64,000 nucleotides of DNA from Crossaster papposus (Eukaryota > Echinodermata > Asteroidea > Velatida > Solasteridae), in the NCBI GenBank assembly GCA_037893245.1, contig JBAIAA010000648.1, positions 124,001-188,000 on the forward strand. The letters run 5' to 3'. Position 1 is the first letter of the stretch; the number at the start of each line of letters is the position of its first letter. This document shows, piece after piece, positions 25,501 to 39,391 of this stretch. Both the position numbers and the translations under genes were made by a program. Below the pieces are notes generated by a model, which searched no databases, was not told where the DNA came from, and worked only from the letters and a program-made list of their open reading frames with translations.

Positions 25501-27658
25501 GTAACTATTTTTAATGAAAATGAAATCCCTATCAAATACAAAATTATCCTGAGCAGACCGAGGTTGTGATTATCCGAACTCTCGGTTACTGACCAAGAAA
25601 GGGTCTACTTTGTCACTCTGAGTCGAGTACTTCAAGTCATACCAAAAACGTATTAGCAGCAGAACGAGGTTTTGATCCTCGGCACTCTGGGTTATAGGCC
25701 CAGCAAGCTTCCACTGCGCCACCATGCCTCATGTAAATTTAGAAAAACAACAAACAAAATAAAAGCAGACATTCTAAAAACATTCTAAAATAATTATTAA
25801 ATTTGAATAACAGTGAAGCAAAAATACCTCTTTAGCAGAGCGAGGTTTCGGTCCTCGGGCCTCTGGGTTATGGGCCCATCACGCTCCCACGGCACCACTT
25901 TGCGTAACTATTTGTAATGAAAATGAAATCACTTTCAAGAAAATAATTATCCTGAGCAGACCGAGGTTGTGGTCAACCAAACTCTCGGGTACTGACCAAG
26001 AAAGTGTCTACTTTGTCACTCCGAGTCGAGTACCTCATGTCATACCAAAAACTTGTTAGCAGAGCGGGGTTTCGATCCTCGGACCTCTGGGTTATGGGCC
26101 CAGCACGCTTCAACTGCGCCACTATGCCTCATGTAAATTTAGAAAATGCAAACAAAATTAAAGCAGACATTCTAAAAACATTCTACAATATTTATTAAAT
26201 GTGAATAGCAGTGAAGCAAAAATACCTAGTTAGGAAAGCGAGGTTTTGGTCCTCGGACCTCTGGGCTATGGGCCCATCACGCTCCCGCTGCACTACTCTG
26301 CGTAACTATTTTTAATGAAAATGAAATCCCTATCAAATACAAAATTATCCTGAGCAGACCGAGGTTGTGATCATCCGAACTCTCGGTTACTGACCAAGAA
26401 AGGGTCTACTTTGTCACTCTGAGTCGAGTACTTCAAGTCATACCAAAAACTTATTAGCAGCAGAACGAGGTTTTGATCCTCGGCACTCTGGGTTATAGGC
26501 CCAGCAAGCTTCCACTGCGCCACCATGCCTCATGTAAATTTAGAAAAACAACAAACAAAATAAAAGCAGACATTCTAAAAACATTCTAAAATAATTATTA
26601 AATTTGAATAACAGTGAAGCAAAAATACCTCTTTAGCAGAGCGAGGTTTCGGTCCTCGGGCCTCTGGGTTATGGGCCCATCACGCTCCCACGGCACCACT
26701 CTGCGTAACTATTTGTAATGAAAATGAAATCACTTTCAAGAAAATAATTATCCTGAGCAGACCGAGGTTGTGGTCAACCAAACTCTCGGGTACTGACCAA
26801 GAAAGTGTCTACTTTGTCACTCCGAGTCGAGTACCTCATGTCATACCAAAAACTTGTTAGCAGAGCGGGGTTTGGATCCTCGGACCTCTGGGTTATGGGC
26901 CCAGCACGCTTCAACTGCGCCACTATGCCTCATGTAAATTTAGAAAATGCAAACAAAATTAAAGCAGACATTTTAAAAACATTCTACAATATTTATTAAT
27001 TGTGAATAGCAGTGAAGCAAAAATACCTAGTTAGCAAAGCGAGGTTTTGGTCCTCGGACCTCTGGGCTATGGGCCCATCACGCTCCCGCTGCACTACTCT
27101 GCGTAACTATTTTTAATGAAAATGAAATCCCTATCAAATACAAAATTATCCTGAGCAGACCGAGGTTGTGATCATCCGAACTCTCGGTTACTGACCAAGA
27201 AAGGGTCTACTTTGTCACTCTGAGTCGAGTACTTCAAGTCATACCAAAAACTTATTAGCAGCAGAACGAGGTTTTGATCCTCGGCACTCTGCGTTATAGG
27301 CCCAGCAAGCTTCCACTGCGCCACCATGCCTCATGTAAATTTAGAAAAACAACAAACAAAATAAAAGCAGACATTCTAAAAACATTCTAAAATAATTATT
27401 AAATTTGAATAACAGTGAAGCAAAAATACCTCTTTAGCAGAGCGAGGTTTCGGTCCTCGGGCCTCTGGGTTATGGGCCCATCACGCTCCCACGGCACCAC
27501 TCTGCGTAACTATTTGTAATGAAAATGAAATCACTTTCAAGAAAATAATTATCCTGAGCAGACCGAGGTTGTGGTCAACCAAACTCTCGGGTACTGACCA
27601 AGAAAGTGTCTACTTTGTCACTCCGAGTCGAGTACCTCATGTCATACCAAAAACTTGT

Positions 27659-27730
27659 TAGCAGAGCGGGGTTTCGATCCTCGGACCTCTGGGTTATGGG
27701 CCCAGCACGCTCCCACGGCACCACTCTGCG
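27659..27730 (-). pseudogene. Hybrid A/D tRNA-like module
   Basis: The 3' half is module A (GAGCGGGGTTTCGATCC on the plus strand) and the 5' half is module D (CTCCCACGGCACCACTCTGCG). The switch falls inside GGGTTATGGGCCCA, the anticodon region. Length stays 72 nt. The module is extra, so the unit 26805-27829 is 1025 bp long. The acceptor halves CGCAGAG and CTCTGCT pair well. Confidence 0.75.
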
Positions 27731-28683
27731 TAACTATTTGTAATGAAAATGAAATCACTTTCAAGAAAATAATTATCCTGAGCAGACCGAGGTTGTGGTC
27801 AACCAAACTCTCGGGTACTGACCAAGAAAGTGTCTACTTTGTCACTCCGAGTCGAGTACCTCATGTCATACCAAAAACTTGTTAGCAGAGCGGGGTTTCG
27901 ATCCTCGGACCTCTGGGTTATGGGCCCAGCATGCTTCAACTGCGCCACTATGCCTCATGTAAATTTAGAAAATGCAAACAAAATTAAAGCAGACATTCTA
28001 AAAACATTCTACAATATTTATTAAATGTGAATAGCAGTGAAGCAAAAATACCTAGTTAGCAAAGCGAGGTTTTGGTCCTCGGACCTCTGGGCTATGGGCC
28101 CATCACGCTCCCGCTGCACTACTCTGCGTAACTATTTTTAATGAAAATGAAATCTCTATCAAATACAAAATTATCCTGAGCAGACCGAGGTTGTGATCAT
28201 CCGAACTCTCGGTTACTGACCAAGAAAGGGTCTACTTTGTCACTCTGAGTCGAGTACTTCAAGTCATACCAAAAACTTATTAGCAGCAGAACGAGGTTTT
28301 GATCCTCGGCACTCTGGGTTATGGGCCCAGCAAGCTTCCACTGCGCCACCATGCCTCATGTAAATTTAGAAAAACAACAATCAAAATAAAAGCAGACATT
28401 CTAAAAACATTCTAAAATAATTATTAAATCTGAATAACAGTGAAGCAAAAATACCTCTTTAGCAGAGCGAGGTTTCGGTCCTCGGGCCTCTGGGTTATGG
28501 GCCCATCACGCTCCCACGGCACCACTCTGCGTAACTATTTGTAATGAAAATGAAATCACTTTCAAGAAAATAATTATCCTGAGCAGACCGAGGATGTGGT
28601 CAACCAAACTCTCGGGTACTGACCAAGAAAGTGTCTACTTTGTCACTCCGAGTCGAGTACCTCATGTCATACCAAAAACTTGT

Positions 28684-28755
28684 TAGCAGAGCGGGGTTTG
28701 GATCCTCGGACCTCTGGGTTATGGGCCCAGCACGCTCCCACTGCACCACTCTGCG
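28684..28755 (-). pseudogene. Hybrid A/D module, second copy
   Basis: Same junction as at 27659, but with TTTGGATCC in the T arm (B box GGATCCAAACC) and CCCACTGCACC instead of CCCACGGCACC. It lies in the second consecutive 1025-bp unit. Confidence 0.7.
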
Positions 28756-31484
28756 TAACTATTTGTAATGAAAATGAAATCACTTTCAAGAAAATAATTA
28801 TCCTGAGCAGACCGAGGTTGTGGTCAACCAAACTCTCGGGTACTGACCAAGAAAGTGTCTACTTTGTCACTCCGAGTCGAGTACCTCATGTCATACCAAA
28901 AACTTGTTAGCAGAGCGGGGTTTCGATCCTCGGACCTCTGGGTTATGGGCCCAGCACGCTTCAACTGCGCCACTATGCCTCATGTAAATTTAGAAAATGC
29001 AAACAAAATTAAAGCAGACATTCTAAAAACATTCTACAATATTTATTAAATGTGAATAGCAGTGAAGCAAAAATACCTAGTTAGCAAAGCGAGGTTTTGG
29101 TCCTCGGACCTCTGGGCTATGGGCCCATCACGCTCCCGCTGCACTACTCTGCGTAACTATTTTTAATGAAAATGAAATCCCTATCAAATACAAAATTATC
29201 CTGAGCAGACCGAGGTTGTGATCATCCGAACTCTCGGTTACTGACCAAGAAAGGGTCTACTTTGTCACTCTGAGTCGAGTACTTCAAGTCATACCAAAAA
29301 CTTATTAGCAGCAGAACGAGGTTTTGATCCTCGACACTCTGGGTTATAGGCCCAGGAAGCTTCCACTGCGCCACCATGCCTCATGTAAATTTAGAAAAAC
29401 AACAAACAAAATAAAAGCAGACATTCTAAAAACATTCTAAAGTAATTATTAAATTTGAATAACAGTGAAGCAAAAATACCTCTTTAGCAGAGCGAGGTTT
29501 CGGTCCTCGGGCCTCTGGGTTATGGGCCCATCACGCTCCCACTGCACCACTCTGCGTAACTATTTGTAATGAAAATGAAATCACTTTCAAGAAAATAATT
29601 ATCCTGAGCAGACCGAGGTTGTGGTCAACCAAACTCTCGGGTACTGACCAAGAAAGTGTCTACTTTGTCACTCCGAGTCGAGTACCTCATGTCATACCAA
29701 AAACTTGTTAGCAGAGCGGGGTTTCGATCCTCGGACCTCTGGGTTATGGGCCCAGCACGCTTCAACTGCGCCACTATGCCTCATGTAAATTTAGAAAATG
29801 CAAACAAAATTAAAGCAGACATTCTAAAAACATTCTACAATATTTATTAAATGTGAATAGCAGTGAAGCAAAAATACCTAGTTAGCAAAGCGAGGTTTTG
29901 GTCCTCGGACCTCTGGGCTATGGGCCCATCACGCTCCCGCTGCACTACTCTGCGTAACTATTTTTAATGAAAATGAAATCCCTATCAAATACAAAATTAT
30001 CCTGAGCAGACCGAGGTTGTGATCATCCGAACTCTCGGTTACTGACAAAGAAAGGGTCTACTTTGTCACTCTGAGTCGAGTACTTCAAGTCATACCAAAA
30101 ACTTATTAGCAGCAGAACGAGGTTTTGATCCTCGACACTCTGGGTTATAGGCCCAGGAAGCTTCCACTGCGCCACCATGCCTCATGTAAATTTAGAAAAA
30201 CAACAAACAAAATAAAAGCAGACATTCTAAAAACATTCTAAAATAATTATTAAATTTGAATAACAGTGAAGCAAAAATACCTCTTTAGCAGAGCGAGGTT
30301 TCGGTCCTCGGGCCTCTGGGTTATGGGCCCATCACGCTCCCACGGCACCACTCTGCGTAACTATTTGTAATGAAAATGAAATCACTTTCAAGAAAATAAT
30401 TATCCTGAGCAGACCGAGGTTGTGGTCAACCAAACTCTCGGGTACTGACCAAGAAAGTGTCTACTTTGTCACTCCGAGTCGAGTACCTCATGTCATACCA
30501 AAAATTTGTTAGCAGAGCGGGGTTTCGATCCTCGGACCTCTGGGTTATGGGCCCAGCACGCTTCAACTGCGCCACTATGCCTCATGTAAATTTAGAAAAT
30601 GCAAACAAAATTAAAGCAGACATTCTAAAAACATTCTACAATATTTATTAAATGTGAATAGCAGTGAAGCAAAAATACCTAGTTAGCAAAGCGAGGTTTT
30701 GGTCCTCGGACCTCTGGGCTATGGGCCCATCACGCTCCCGCTGCACTACTCTGCGTAACTATTTTTAATGAAAATGAAATCCCTATCAAATACAAAATTA
30801 TCCTGAGCAGACCGAGGTCGTGATCATCCGAACTCTCGGTTACTGACCAAGAAAGGGTCTACTTTGTCACTCTGAGTCGAGTACTTCAAGTCATACCAAA
30901 AACTTATTAGCAGCAGAACGAGGTTTTGATCCTCGGCACTCTGGGTTATAGGCCCAGCAAGCTTCCACTGCGCCACCATGCCTCATGTAAATTTAGAAAA
31001 ACAACAAACAAAATAAAAGCAGACATTCTAAAAACATTCTAAAATAATTATTAAATTTGAATAACAGTGTACCAAAAATACCTCTTTAGCAGAGCGAGGT
31101 TTCGGTCCTCCGGCCTCTGGGTTATGGGCCCATCACGCTCCCACGGCACCACTCTGCGTAACTATTTGTAATGAAAATGAAATCACTTTCAAGAAAATAA
31201 TTATCCTGAGCAGACCGAGGTTGTGGTCAACCAAACTCTCGGGTACTGACCAAGAAAGTGTCTACTTTGTCACTCCGAGTCGAGTACCTCATGTCATACC
31301 AAAAACTTGTTAGCAGAGCGGGGTTTCGATCCTCGGACCTCTGGGTTATGGGCCCAGCACGCTTCAACTGCGCCACTATGCCTCATGTAAATTTAGAAAA
31401 TGCAAACAAAATTAAAGCAGACATTTTAAAAACATTCTACAATATTTATTAAATGTGAATAGCAGTGAAGCAAAAATACCTAGT

Positions 31485-31556
31485 TAGCAAAGCGAGGTTT
31501 TGGTCCTCGGACCTCTGGGCTATGGGCCCATCACGCTCCCACGGCACCACTCTGCG
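31485..31556 (-). pseudogene. Hybrid B/D tRNA-like module
   Basis: The 3' half is B (TAGCAAAGCGAGGTTTTGG) and the 5' half D (CTCCCACGGCACCACTCTGCG), 72 nt. The exchange deletes the rest of B, all of C and half of D, giving a 398-bp half unit (31258-31655). This differs from the junction at 15.56 kb, so half units arose at least twice. Confidence 0.75.
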
Positions 31557-34500
31557 TAACTATTTGTAATGAAAATGAAATCACTTTCAAGAAAATAATT
31601 ATCCTGAGCAGACCGAGGTTGTGGTCAACCAAACTCTCGGGTACTGACCAAGAAAGTGTCTACTTTGTCACTCCGAGTCGAGTACCTCATGTCATACCAA
31701 AAACTTGTTAGCAGAGCGGGGTTTCGATCCTCGGACCTCTGGGTTATGGGCCCAGCACGCTTCAACTGCGCCACTATGCCTCATGTAAATTTAGAAAATG
31801 CAAACAAAATTAAAGCAGACATTTTAAAAACATTCTACAATATTTATTAAATGTGAATAGCAGTGAAGCAAAAATACCTAGTTAGCAAAGCGAGGTTTTG
31901 GTCCTCGGACCTCTGGGCTATGGGCCCATCACGCTCCCGCTGCACTACTCTGCGTAACTATTTTTAATGAAAATGAAATCCCTATCAAATACAAAATTAT
32001 CCTGAGCAGACCGAGGTTGTGATCATCCGAACTCTCGGTTACTGACCAAGAAAGGGTCTACTTTGTCACTCTGAGTCGAGTACTTCAAGTCATACCAAAA
32101 ACTTATTAGCAGCAGAACGAGGTTTTGATCCTCGGCACTCTGGGTTATAGGCCCAGCAAGCTTCCACTGCGCCACCATGCCTCATGTAAATTTAGAAAAA
32201 CAACAAACAAAATAAAAGCAGACATTCTAAAAACATTCTAAAATAATTATTAAATTTGAATAACAGTGAAGCAAAAATACCTCTTTAGCAGAGCGAGGTT
32301 TTGGTCCTCGGGCCTCTGGGTTATGGGCCCATCACGCTCCCACGGCACCACTCTGCATAACTATTTGTAATGAAAATGAAATCACTTTCAAGAAAATAAT
32401 TATCCTGAGCAGACCGAGGTTGTGGTCAACCAAACTCTCGGGTACTGACCAAGAAAGTGTCTACTTTGTCACTCCGAGTCGAGTACCTCATGTCATACCA
32501 AAAACTTGTTAGCAGAGCGGGGTTTCGATCCTCGGACCTCTGGGTTATGGGCCCAGCACGCTTCAACTCCGCCACTATGCCTCATGTAAATGTAGAAAAT
32601 GCAAACAAAATTAAAGCAGACATTCTAAAAACATTCTACAATATTTATTAAATGTGAATAGCAGTGAAGCAAAAATACCTAGTTAGCAAAGCGAGGTTTT
32701 GGTCCTCGGACCTCTGGGCTATGGGCCTATCACGCTCCCGCTGCACTACTCTGCGTAACTATTTTTAATGAAAATGAAATCCCTATCAAATACAAAATTA
32801 TCCTGAGCAGACCGAGGTTGTGATCATCCGAACTCTCGGTTACTGACCAAGAAAGGGTCTACTTTGTCACTCTGAGTCGAGTACTTCAAGTCATACCAAA
32901 AACTTATTAGCAGCAGAACGAGGTTTTGATCCTCGGCACTCTGGGTTATAGGCCCAGCAAGCTTCCACTGCGCCACCATGCCTCATGTAAATTTAGAAAA
33001 ACAACAAACAAAATAAAAGCAGACATTCTAAAAACATTCTAAAATAATTATTAAATTTGAATAACAGTGAAGCAAAAATACCTCTTTAGCAGAGCGAGGT
33101 TTCGGTCCTCGGGCCTCTGGGTTATGGGCCCATCACGCTCCCACGGCACCACTCTGCGTAACTATTTGTAATGAAAATGAAATCACTTTCAAAAAAAAAA
33201 TTATCCTGAGCAGACCGAGGTTGTGGTCAACCAAACTCTCGAGTACTGACCAAGAAAGTGTCTACTTTGTCACTCCGAGTCGAGTACCTCATGTCATACC
33301 AAAAACTTGTTAGCAGAGCGGGGTTTCGATCCTCGGACCTCTGGGTTATGGGCCCAGCACGCTTCAACTGCGCCACTATGCCTCATGTAAATTTAGAAAA
33401 TGCAAACAAAATTAAAGCAGACATTCTAAAAACATTCTACAATATTTATTAAATGTGAATAGCAGTGAAGCAAAAATACCTAGTTAGCAAAGCGAGGTTT
33501 TGGTCCTCGGACCTCTGGGCTATGGGCCCATCATGCTCCCGCTGCACTACTCTGCGTAACTATTATTAATGAAAATGAAATCCCTATCAAATACAAAATT
33601 ATCCTGAGCAGACCGAGGTTGTGATCATCCGAACTCTCGGTTACTGACCAAGAAAGGGTCTACTTTGTCACTCTGAGTCGAGTACTTCAAGTCATACCAA
33701 AAACTTATTAGCAGCAGAACGAGGTTTTGATCCTCGGCACTCTGGGTTATAGGCCCAGCAAGCTTCCACTGCGCCAACATGCCTCATGTAAATTTAGAAA
33801 AACAACAAACAAAATAAAAGCAGACATTCTAAAAACATTCTAAAATAATTATTAAATTTGAATAACAGTGAAGCAAAAATACCTCTTTAGCAGAGCGAGG
33901 TTTCGGTCCTCGGGCCTCTGGGTTATGGGCCCATCACGCTCCCACGGCACCACTCTGCGTAACTATTTGTAATGAAAATGAAATCACTTTCAAGAAAATA
34001 ATTATCTTGAGCAGACCGAGGTTGTGGTCAACCAAACTCTCGGATAATGACCAAGAAAGTGTCTACTTTGTCACTCCGAGTCGAGTACCTCATGTCATAC
34101 CAAAAACTTGTTAGCAGAGCGGGGTTTCGATCCTCGGACCTCTGGGTTATGGGCCCAGCACGCTTCAACTGCGCCACTATGCCTCATGTAAATTTAGAAA
34201 ATGCAAACAAAATTAAAGCAGACATTCTAAAAACATTCTACAATATTTATTAAATGTGAATAGCAGTGAAGCAAAAATACCTAGTTAGCAAAGCGAGGTT
34301 TTGGTCCTCGGACCTCTGGGCTATGGGCCCATCACGCTCCCGCTGCACTACTCTGCGTAACTATTTTTAATGAAAATGAAATCCCTATCAAATACAAAAT
34401 TATCCTGAGCAGACCGAGGTTGTGATCATCCGAACTCTCGGATACTGACCAAGAAAGGGTCTACTTTGTCACTCTGAGTCGAGTACTTCAAGTCATACCA

Positions 34501-36342
34501 AAAACTTATTAGCAGCAGAACGAGGTTTTGATCCTCGGCACTCTGGGTTATAGGCCCAGCAAGCTTCCACTGCGCCAACATGCCTCATGTAAATTTAGAA
34601 AAACAACAAACAAAATAAAAGCAGACATTCTAAAAACATTCTAAAATAATTATTAAATTTGAATAACAGTGAAGCAAAAATACCTCTTTAGCAGAGCGAG
34701 GTTTCGGTCCTCGGGCCTCTGGGTTATGGGCCCATCACGCTCCCACGGCACCACTCTGCGTAACTATTTGTAATGAAAATGAAATCACTTTCAAGAAAAT
34801 AATTATCTTGAGCAGACCGAGGTTGTGGTCAACCAAACTCTCGGATAATGACCAAGAAAGTGTCTACTTTGTCACTCCGAGTCGAGTACCTCATGTCATA
34901 CCAAAAACTTGTTAGCAGAGCGGGGTTTCGATCCTCGGACCTCTGGGTTATGGGCCCAGCACGCTTCAACTGCGCCACTATGCCTCATGTAAATTTAGAA
35001 AATGCAAACAAAATTAAAGCAGACATTCTAAAAACATTCTACAATATTTATTAAATGTGAATAGCAGTGAAGCAAAAATACCTAGTTAGCAAAGCGAGGT
35101 TTTGGTCCTCGGACCTCTGGGCTATGGGCCCATCACGCTCCCGCTGCACTACTCTGCGTAACTATTTTTAATGAAAATGAAATCCCTATCAAATACAAAA
35201 ATTATCCTGAGCAGACCGAGGTTGTGATCATCCGAACTCTCGGTTACTGACCAAGAAAGGGTCTACTTTGTCACTCTGAGTCGAGTACTTCAAGTCATAC
35301 CAAAAACTTATTAGCAGCAGAACGAGGTTTTGATCCTCGGCACTCTGGGTTATAGGCCCAGCAAGCTTCCACTGCGCCACCATGCCTCATGTAAATTTAG
35401 AAAAACAACAAACAAAATAAAATCAGACATTCTAAAAACATTCTAAAATAATTATTACATTTTAATAACAGTGAAGCAAAAATACCTCTTTAGCAGAGCG
35501 AGGTTTCGGTCCTCGGGCCTCTGGGTTATGGGCCCATCACGCTCCCACGGCACCACTCTGCGTAACTATTTGTAATGAAAATGAAATCACTTTCAAGAAA
35601 ATAATTATCCTGAGCAGACCGAGGTTGTGGTCAACCAAACTCTCGGGTACTGACCAAGAAAGTGTCTACTTTGTCACTCCGAGTCGAGTACCTCATGTCA
35701 TACCAAAAATTTGTTAGTAGAGCGGGGTTTCGATCCTCGGACCTCTGGGTTATGGGCCCAGCACGCTTCAACTGCGCCACTATGCTTCATGTAAATTTAG
35801 AAAATGCAAACAAAATTAAAGCAGACATTCTAAAAACATTCTACAATATTTATTAAATGTGAATAGCAGTGAAGCAAAAATACCTAGTTAGCAAAGCGAG
35901 GTTTTGGTCCTCGGACCTCTGGGCTATGGGCCCATCACGCTCCCGCTGCACTACTCTGCGTAACTATTTTTAATGAAAATGAAATCCCTATCAAATACAA
36001 AATTATCCTGAGCAGACCGAGGTTGTGATCATCCGAACACTCGGTTACTGACCAAGAAAGGGTCTACTTTGTCACTCTGAGTCGAGTACTTCAAGTCATA
36101 CCAAAAACTTATTAGCAGCAGAACGAGGTTTTGATCCTCGGCACTCTGGGTTATAGGCCCAGCAAGCTTCCACTGCGCCACCATGCCTCATGTAAATTTA
36201 GAAAAACAACAAACAAAATAAAAGCAGACATTCTAAAAACATTCTAAAATAATTATTAAATTTGAATAACAGTGAAGCAAAAATACCTCTTTAGCAGAGC
36301 GAGGTTTCGGTCCTCGGGCCTCTGGGTTATGGGCCCATCACG

Positions 36343-39145
36343 CTCTCACGGCACCACTCTGCGTAACTATTTGTAATGAAAATGAAATCACTTTCAAGAA
36401 AATAATTATCCTGAGCAGACCGAGGTTGTGGTCAACCAAACTCTCGGGTACTGACCAAGAAAGTGTCTACTTTGTCACTCCGAGTCGAGTACCTCATGTC
36501 ATACCAAAAACTTGTTAGCAGAGCGGGGTTTCGATCCTCGGACCTCTGGGTTATGTGCCCAGCACGCTTCAACTGCGCCACTATGCCTCATGTAAATTTA
36601 GAAAATGCAAACAAAATTAAAGCAGACATTCTAAAAACATTCTACAATATTTATTAAATGTGAATAGCAGTGAAGCAAAAATACCTAGTTAGCAAAGCGA
36701 GGTTTTGGTCCTCGGACCTCTGGGCTATGGGCCCATCACGCTCCCGCTGCACTACTCTGCGTAACTATTTTTAATGAAAATGAAATCCCTATCAAATACA
36801 AAATTATCCTGAGCAGACCGAGGTTGTGATCATCCGAACACTCGGTTACTGACCAAGAAAGGGTCTACTTTGTCACTCTGAGTCGAGTACTTCAAGTCAT
36901 ACCAAAAATTTATTAGCAGCAGAACGAGGTTTTGATCCTCGGCACTCTGGGTTATAGGCCCAGCAAGCTTCCACTGCGCCACTATGCCTCATGTAAATTT
37001 AGAAAAACAACAAACAAAATAAAAGCAGACATTCTAAAAACATTCTAAAATAATTATTAAATTTGAATAACAGTGAAGCAAAAATACCTCTTTAGCAGAG
37101 CGAGGTTTCGGTCCTCGGGCCTCTGGGTTATGGGCCCATCACGCTCCCACGGCACCACTCTGCGTAACTATTTGTAATGAAAATGAAATCACTTTCAAGA
37201 AAATAATTATCCTGAGCAGACCGAGGTTGTAGTCAACCAAACTCTCGGGTACTGACCAAGAAAGTGTCTACTTTGTCACTCCGAGTCGAGTACCTCATGT
37301 CATACCAAAAACTTGTTAGCAGAGCGGGGTTTCGATCCTCGGACCTCTGGGTTATGGGCCCAGCACGCTTCAACTGCGCCACTATGCCTCATGTAAATTT
37401 AGAAAATGCAAACAAAATTAAAGCAGACATTCTAAAAACATTCTACAATATTTATTAAATGTGAATAGCAGTGAAGCAAAAATACCTAGTTAGCAAAGCG
37501 AGGTTTTGGTCCTCGGACCTCTGGGATATGGGCCCATCACGCTCCCGCTGCACTACTCTGCGTAACTATTTTTAATGAAAATGAAATCCCTATCAAATAC
37601 AAAATTATCCTGAGCAGACCGAGGTTGTGATCATCCGAACACTCGGTTACTGACCAAGAAAGGGTCTACTTTGTCACTCTGAGTCGAGTACTTCAAGTCA
37701 TACCAAAAACTTATTAGCAGCAGAACGAGGTTTTGATCCTCGGCACTCTGGGTTATAGGCCCAGCAAGCTTCCACTGCGCCACCATGCCTCATGTAAATT
37801 TAGAAAAACAACAAACAAAATAAAAGCAGACATTCTAAAAACATTCTAAAATAATTATTAAATTTGAATAACAGTGAAGCAAAAATACCTCTTTAGCAGA
37901 GCGAGGTTTCGGTCCTCGGGCCTCTGGGTTATGGGCCCATCACGCTCTCACGGCACCACTCTGCGTAACTATTTGTAATGAAAATGAAATCACTTTCAAG
38001 AAAATAATTATCCTGAGCAGACCGAGGTTGTGGTCAACCAAACTCTCGGGTACTGACCAAGAAAGTGTCTACTTTGTCACTCCGAGTCGAGTACCTCATG
38101 TCATACCAAAAACTTGTTAGCAGAGCGGGGTTTCGATCCTCGGACCTCTGGGTTATGTGCCCAGCACGCTTCAACTGCGCCACTATGCCTCATGTAAATT
38201 TAGAAAATGCAAACAAAATTAAAGCAGACATTCTAAAAACATTCTACAATATTTATTAAATGTGAATAGCAGTGAAGCAAAAATACCTAGTTAGCAAAGC
38301 GAGGTTTTGGTCCTCGGACCTCTGGGCTATGGGCCCATCACGCTCCCGCTGCACTACTCTGCGTAACTATTTTTAATGAAAATGAAATCCCTATCAAATA
38401 CAAAATTATCCTGAGCAGACCGAGGTTGTGATCATCCGAACACTCGGTTACTGACCAAGAAAGGGTCTACTTTGTCACTCTGAGTCGAGTACTTCAAGTC
38501 ATACCAAAAATTTATTAGCAGCAGAACGAGGTTTTGATCCTCGGCACTCTGGGTTATAGGCCCAGCAAGCTTCCACTGCGCCACTATGCCTCATGTAAAT
38601 TTAGAAAAACAACAAACAAAATAAAAGCAGACATTCTAAAAACATTCTAAAATAATTATTAAATTTGAATAACAGTGAAGCAAAAATACCTCTTTAGCAG
38701 AGCGAGGTTTCGGTCCTCGGGCCTCTGGGTTATGGGCCCATCACGCTCCCACGGCACCACTCTGCGTAACTATTTGTAATGAAAATGAAATCACTTTCAA
38801 GAAAATAATTATCCTGAGCAGACCGAGGTTGTAGTCAACCAAACTCTCGGGTACTGACCAAGAAAGTGTCTACTTTGTCACTCCGAGTCGAGTACCTCAT
38901 GTCATACCAAAAACTTGTTAGCAGAGCGGGGTTTCGATCCTCGGACCTCTGGGTTATGGGCCCAGCACGCTTCAACTGCGCCACTATGCCTCATGTAAAT
39001 TTAGAAAATGCAAACAAAATTAAAGCAGACATTCTAAAAACATTCTACAATATTTATTAAATGTGAATAGCAGTGAAGCAAAAATACCTAGTTAGCAAAG
39101 CGAGGTTTTGGTCCTCGGACCTCTGGGATATGGGCCCATCACGCT
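36343..39145. repeat. 1602-bp (two-unit) higher-order duplication
   Basis: Shared variants at a 1602-bp shift: GCTCTCACGG (36343 and 37945), TTATGTGCCC (36553 and 38155), AAAAATTTATTAG (36906 and 38508), GTTGTAGTC (37228 and 38830), GGGATATGGG (37522 and 39124). In the second pair of modules B this last variant alters the anticodon loop flank. Confidence 0.8.
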
Positions 39146-39319
39146 CCCGCTGCACTACTCTGCGTAACTATTTTTAATGAAAATGAAATCCCTATCAAAT
39201 ACAAAATTATCCTGACCAGACCGAGGTTGTGATCATCCGAACTCTCGGTTACTGACCAAGAAAGGGTCTACTTTGTCACTCTGAGTCGAGTACTTCAAGT
39301 CATACCAAAAACTTATTAG

Positions 39320-39391
39320 CAGCAGAACGAGGTTTTGATCCTCGGCACTCTGGGTTATGGGCCCATCACGCTCCCACGGCACCACTCTGCG
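39320..39391 (-). pseudogene. Hybrid C/D tRNA-like module
   Basis: The 3' half is C (AGCAGCAGAACGAGG) and the 5' half D, switching at CTCTGGGTTATGGGCCC. 72 nt with the CAT anticodon. The exchange removes 176 bp and makes a 625-bp unit. The relic after it has the private GACTAAGAAAG. Confidence 0.75.
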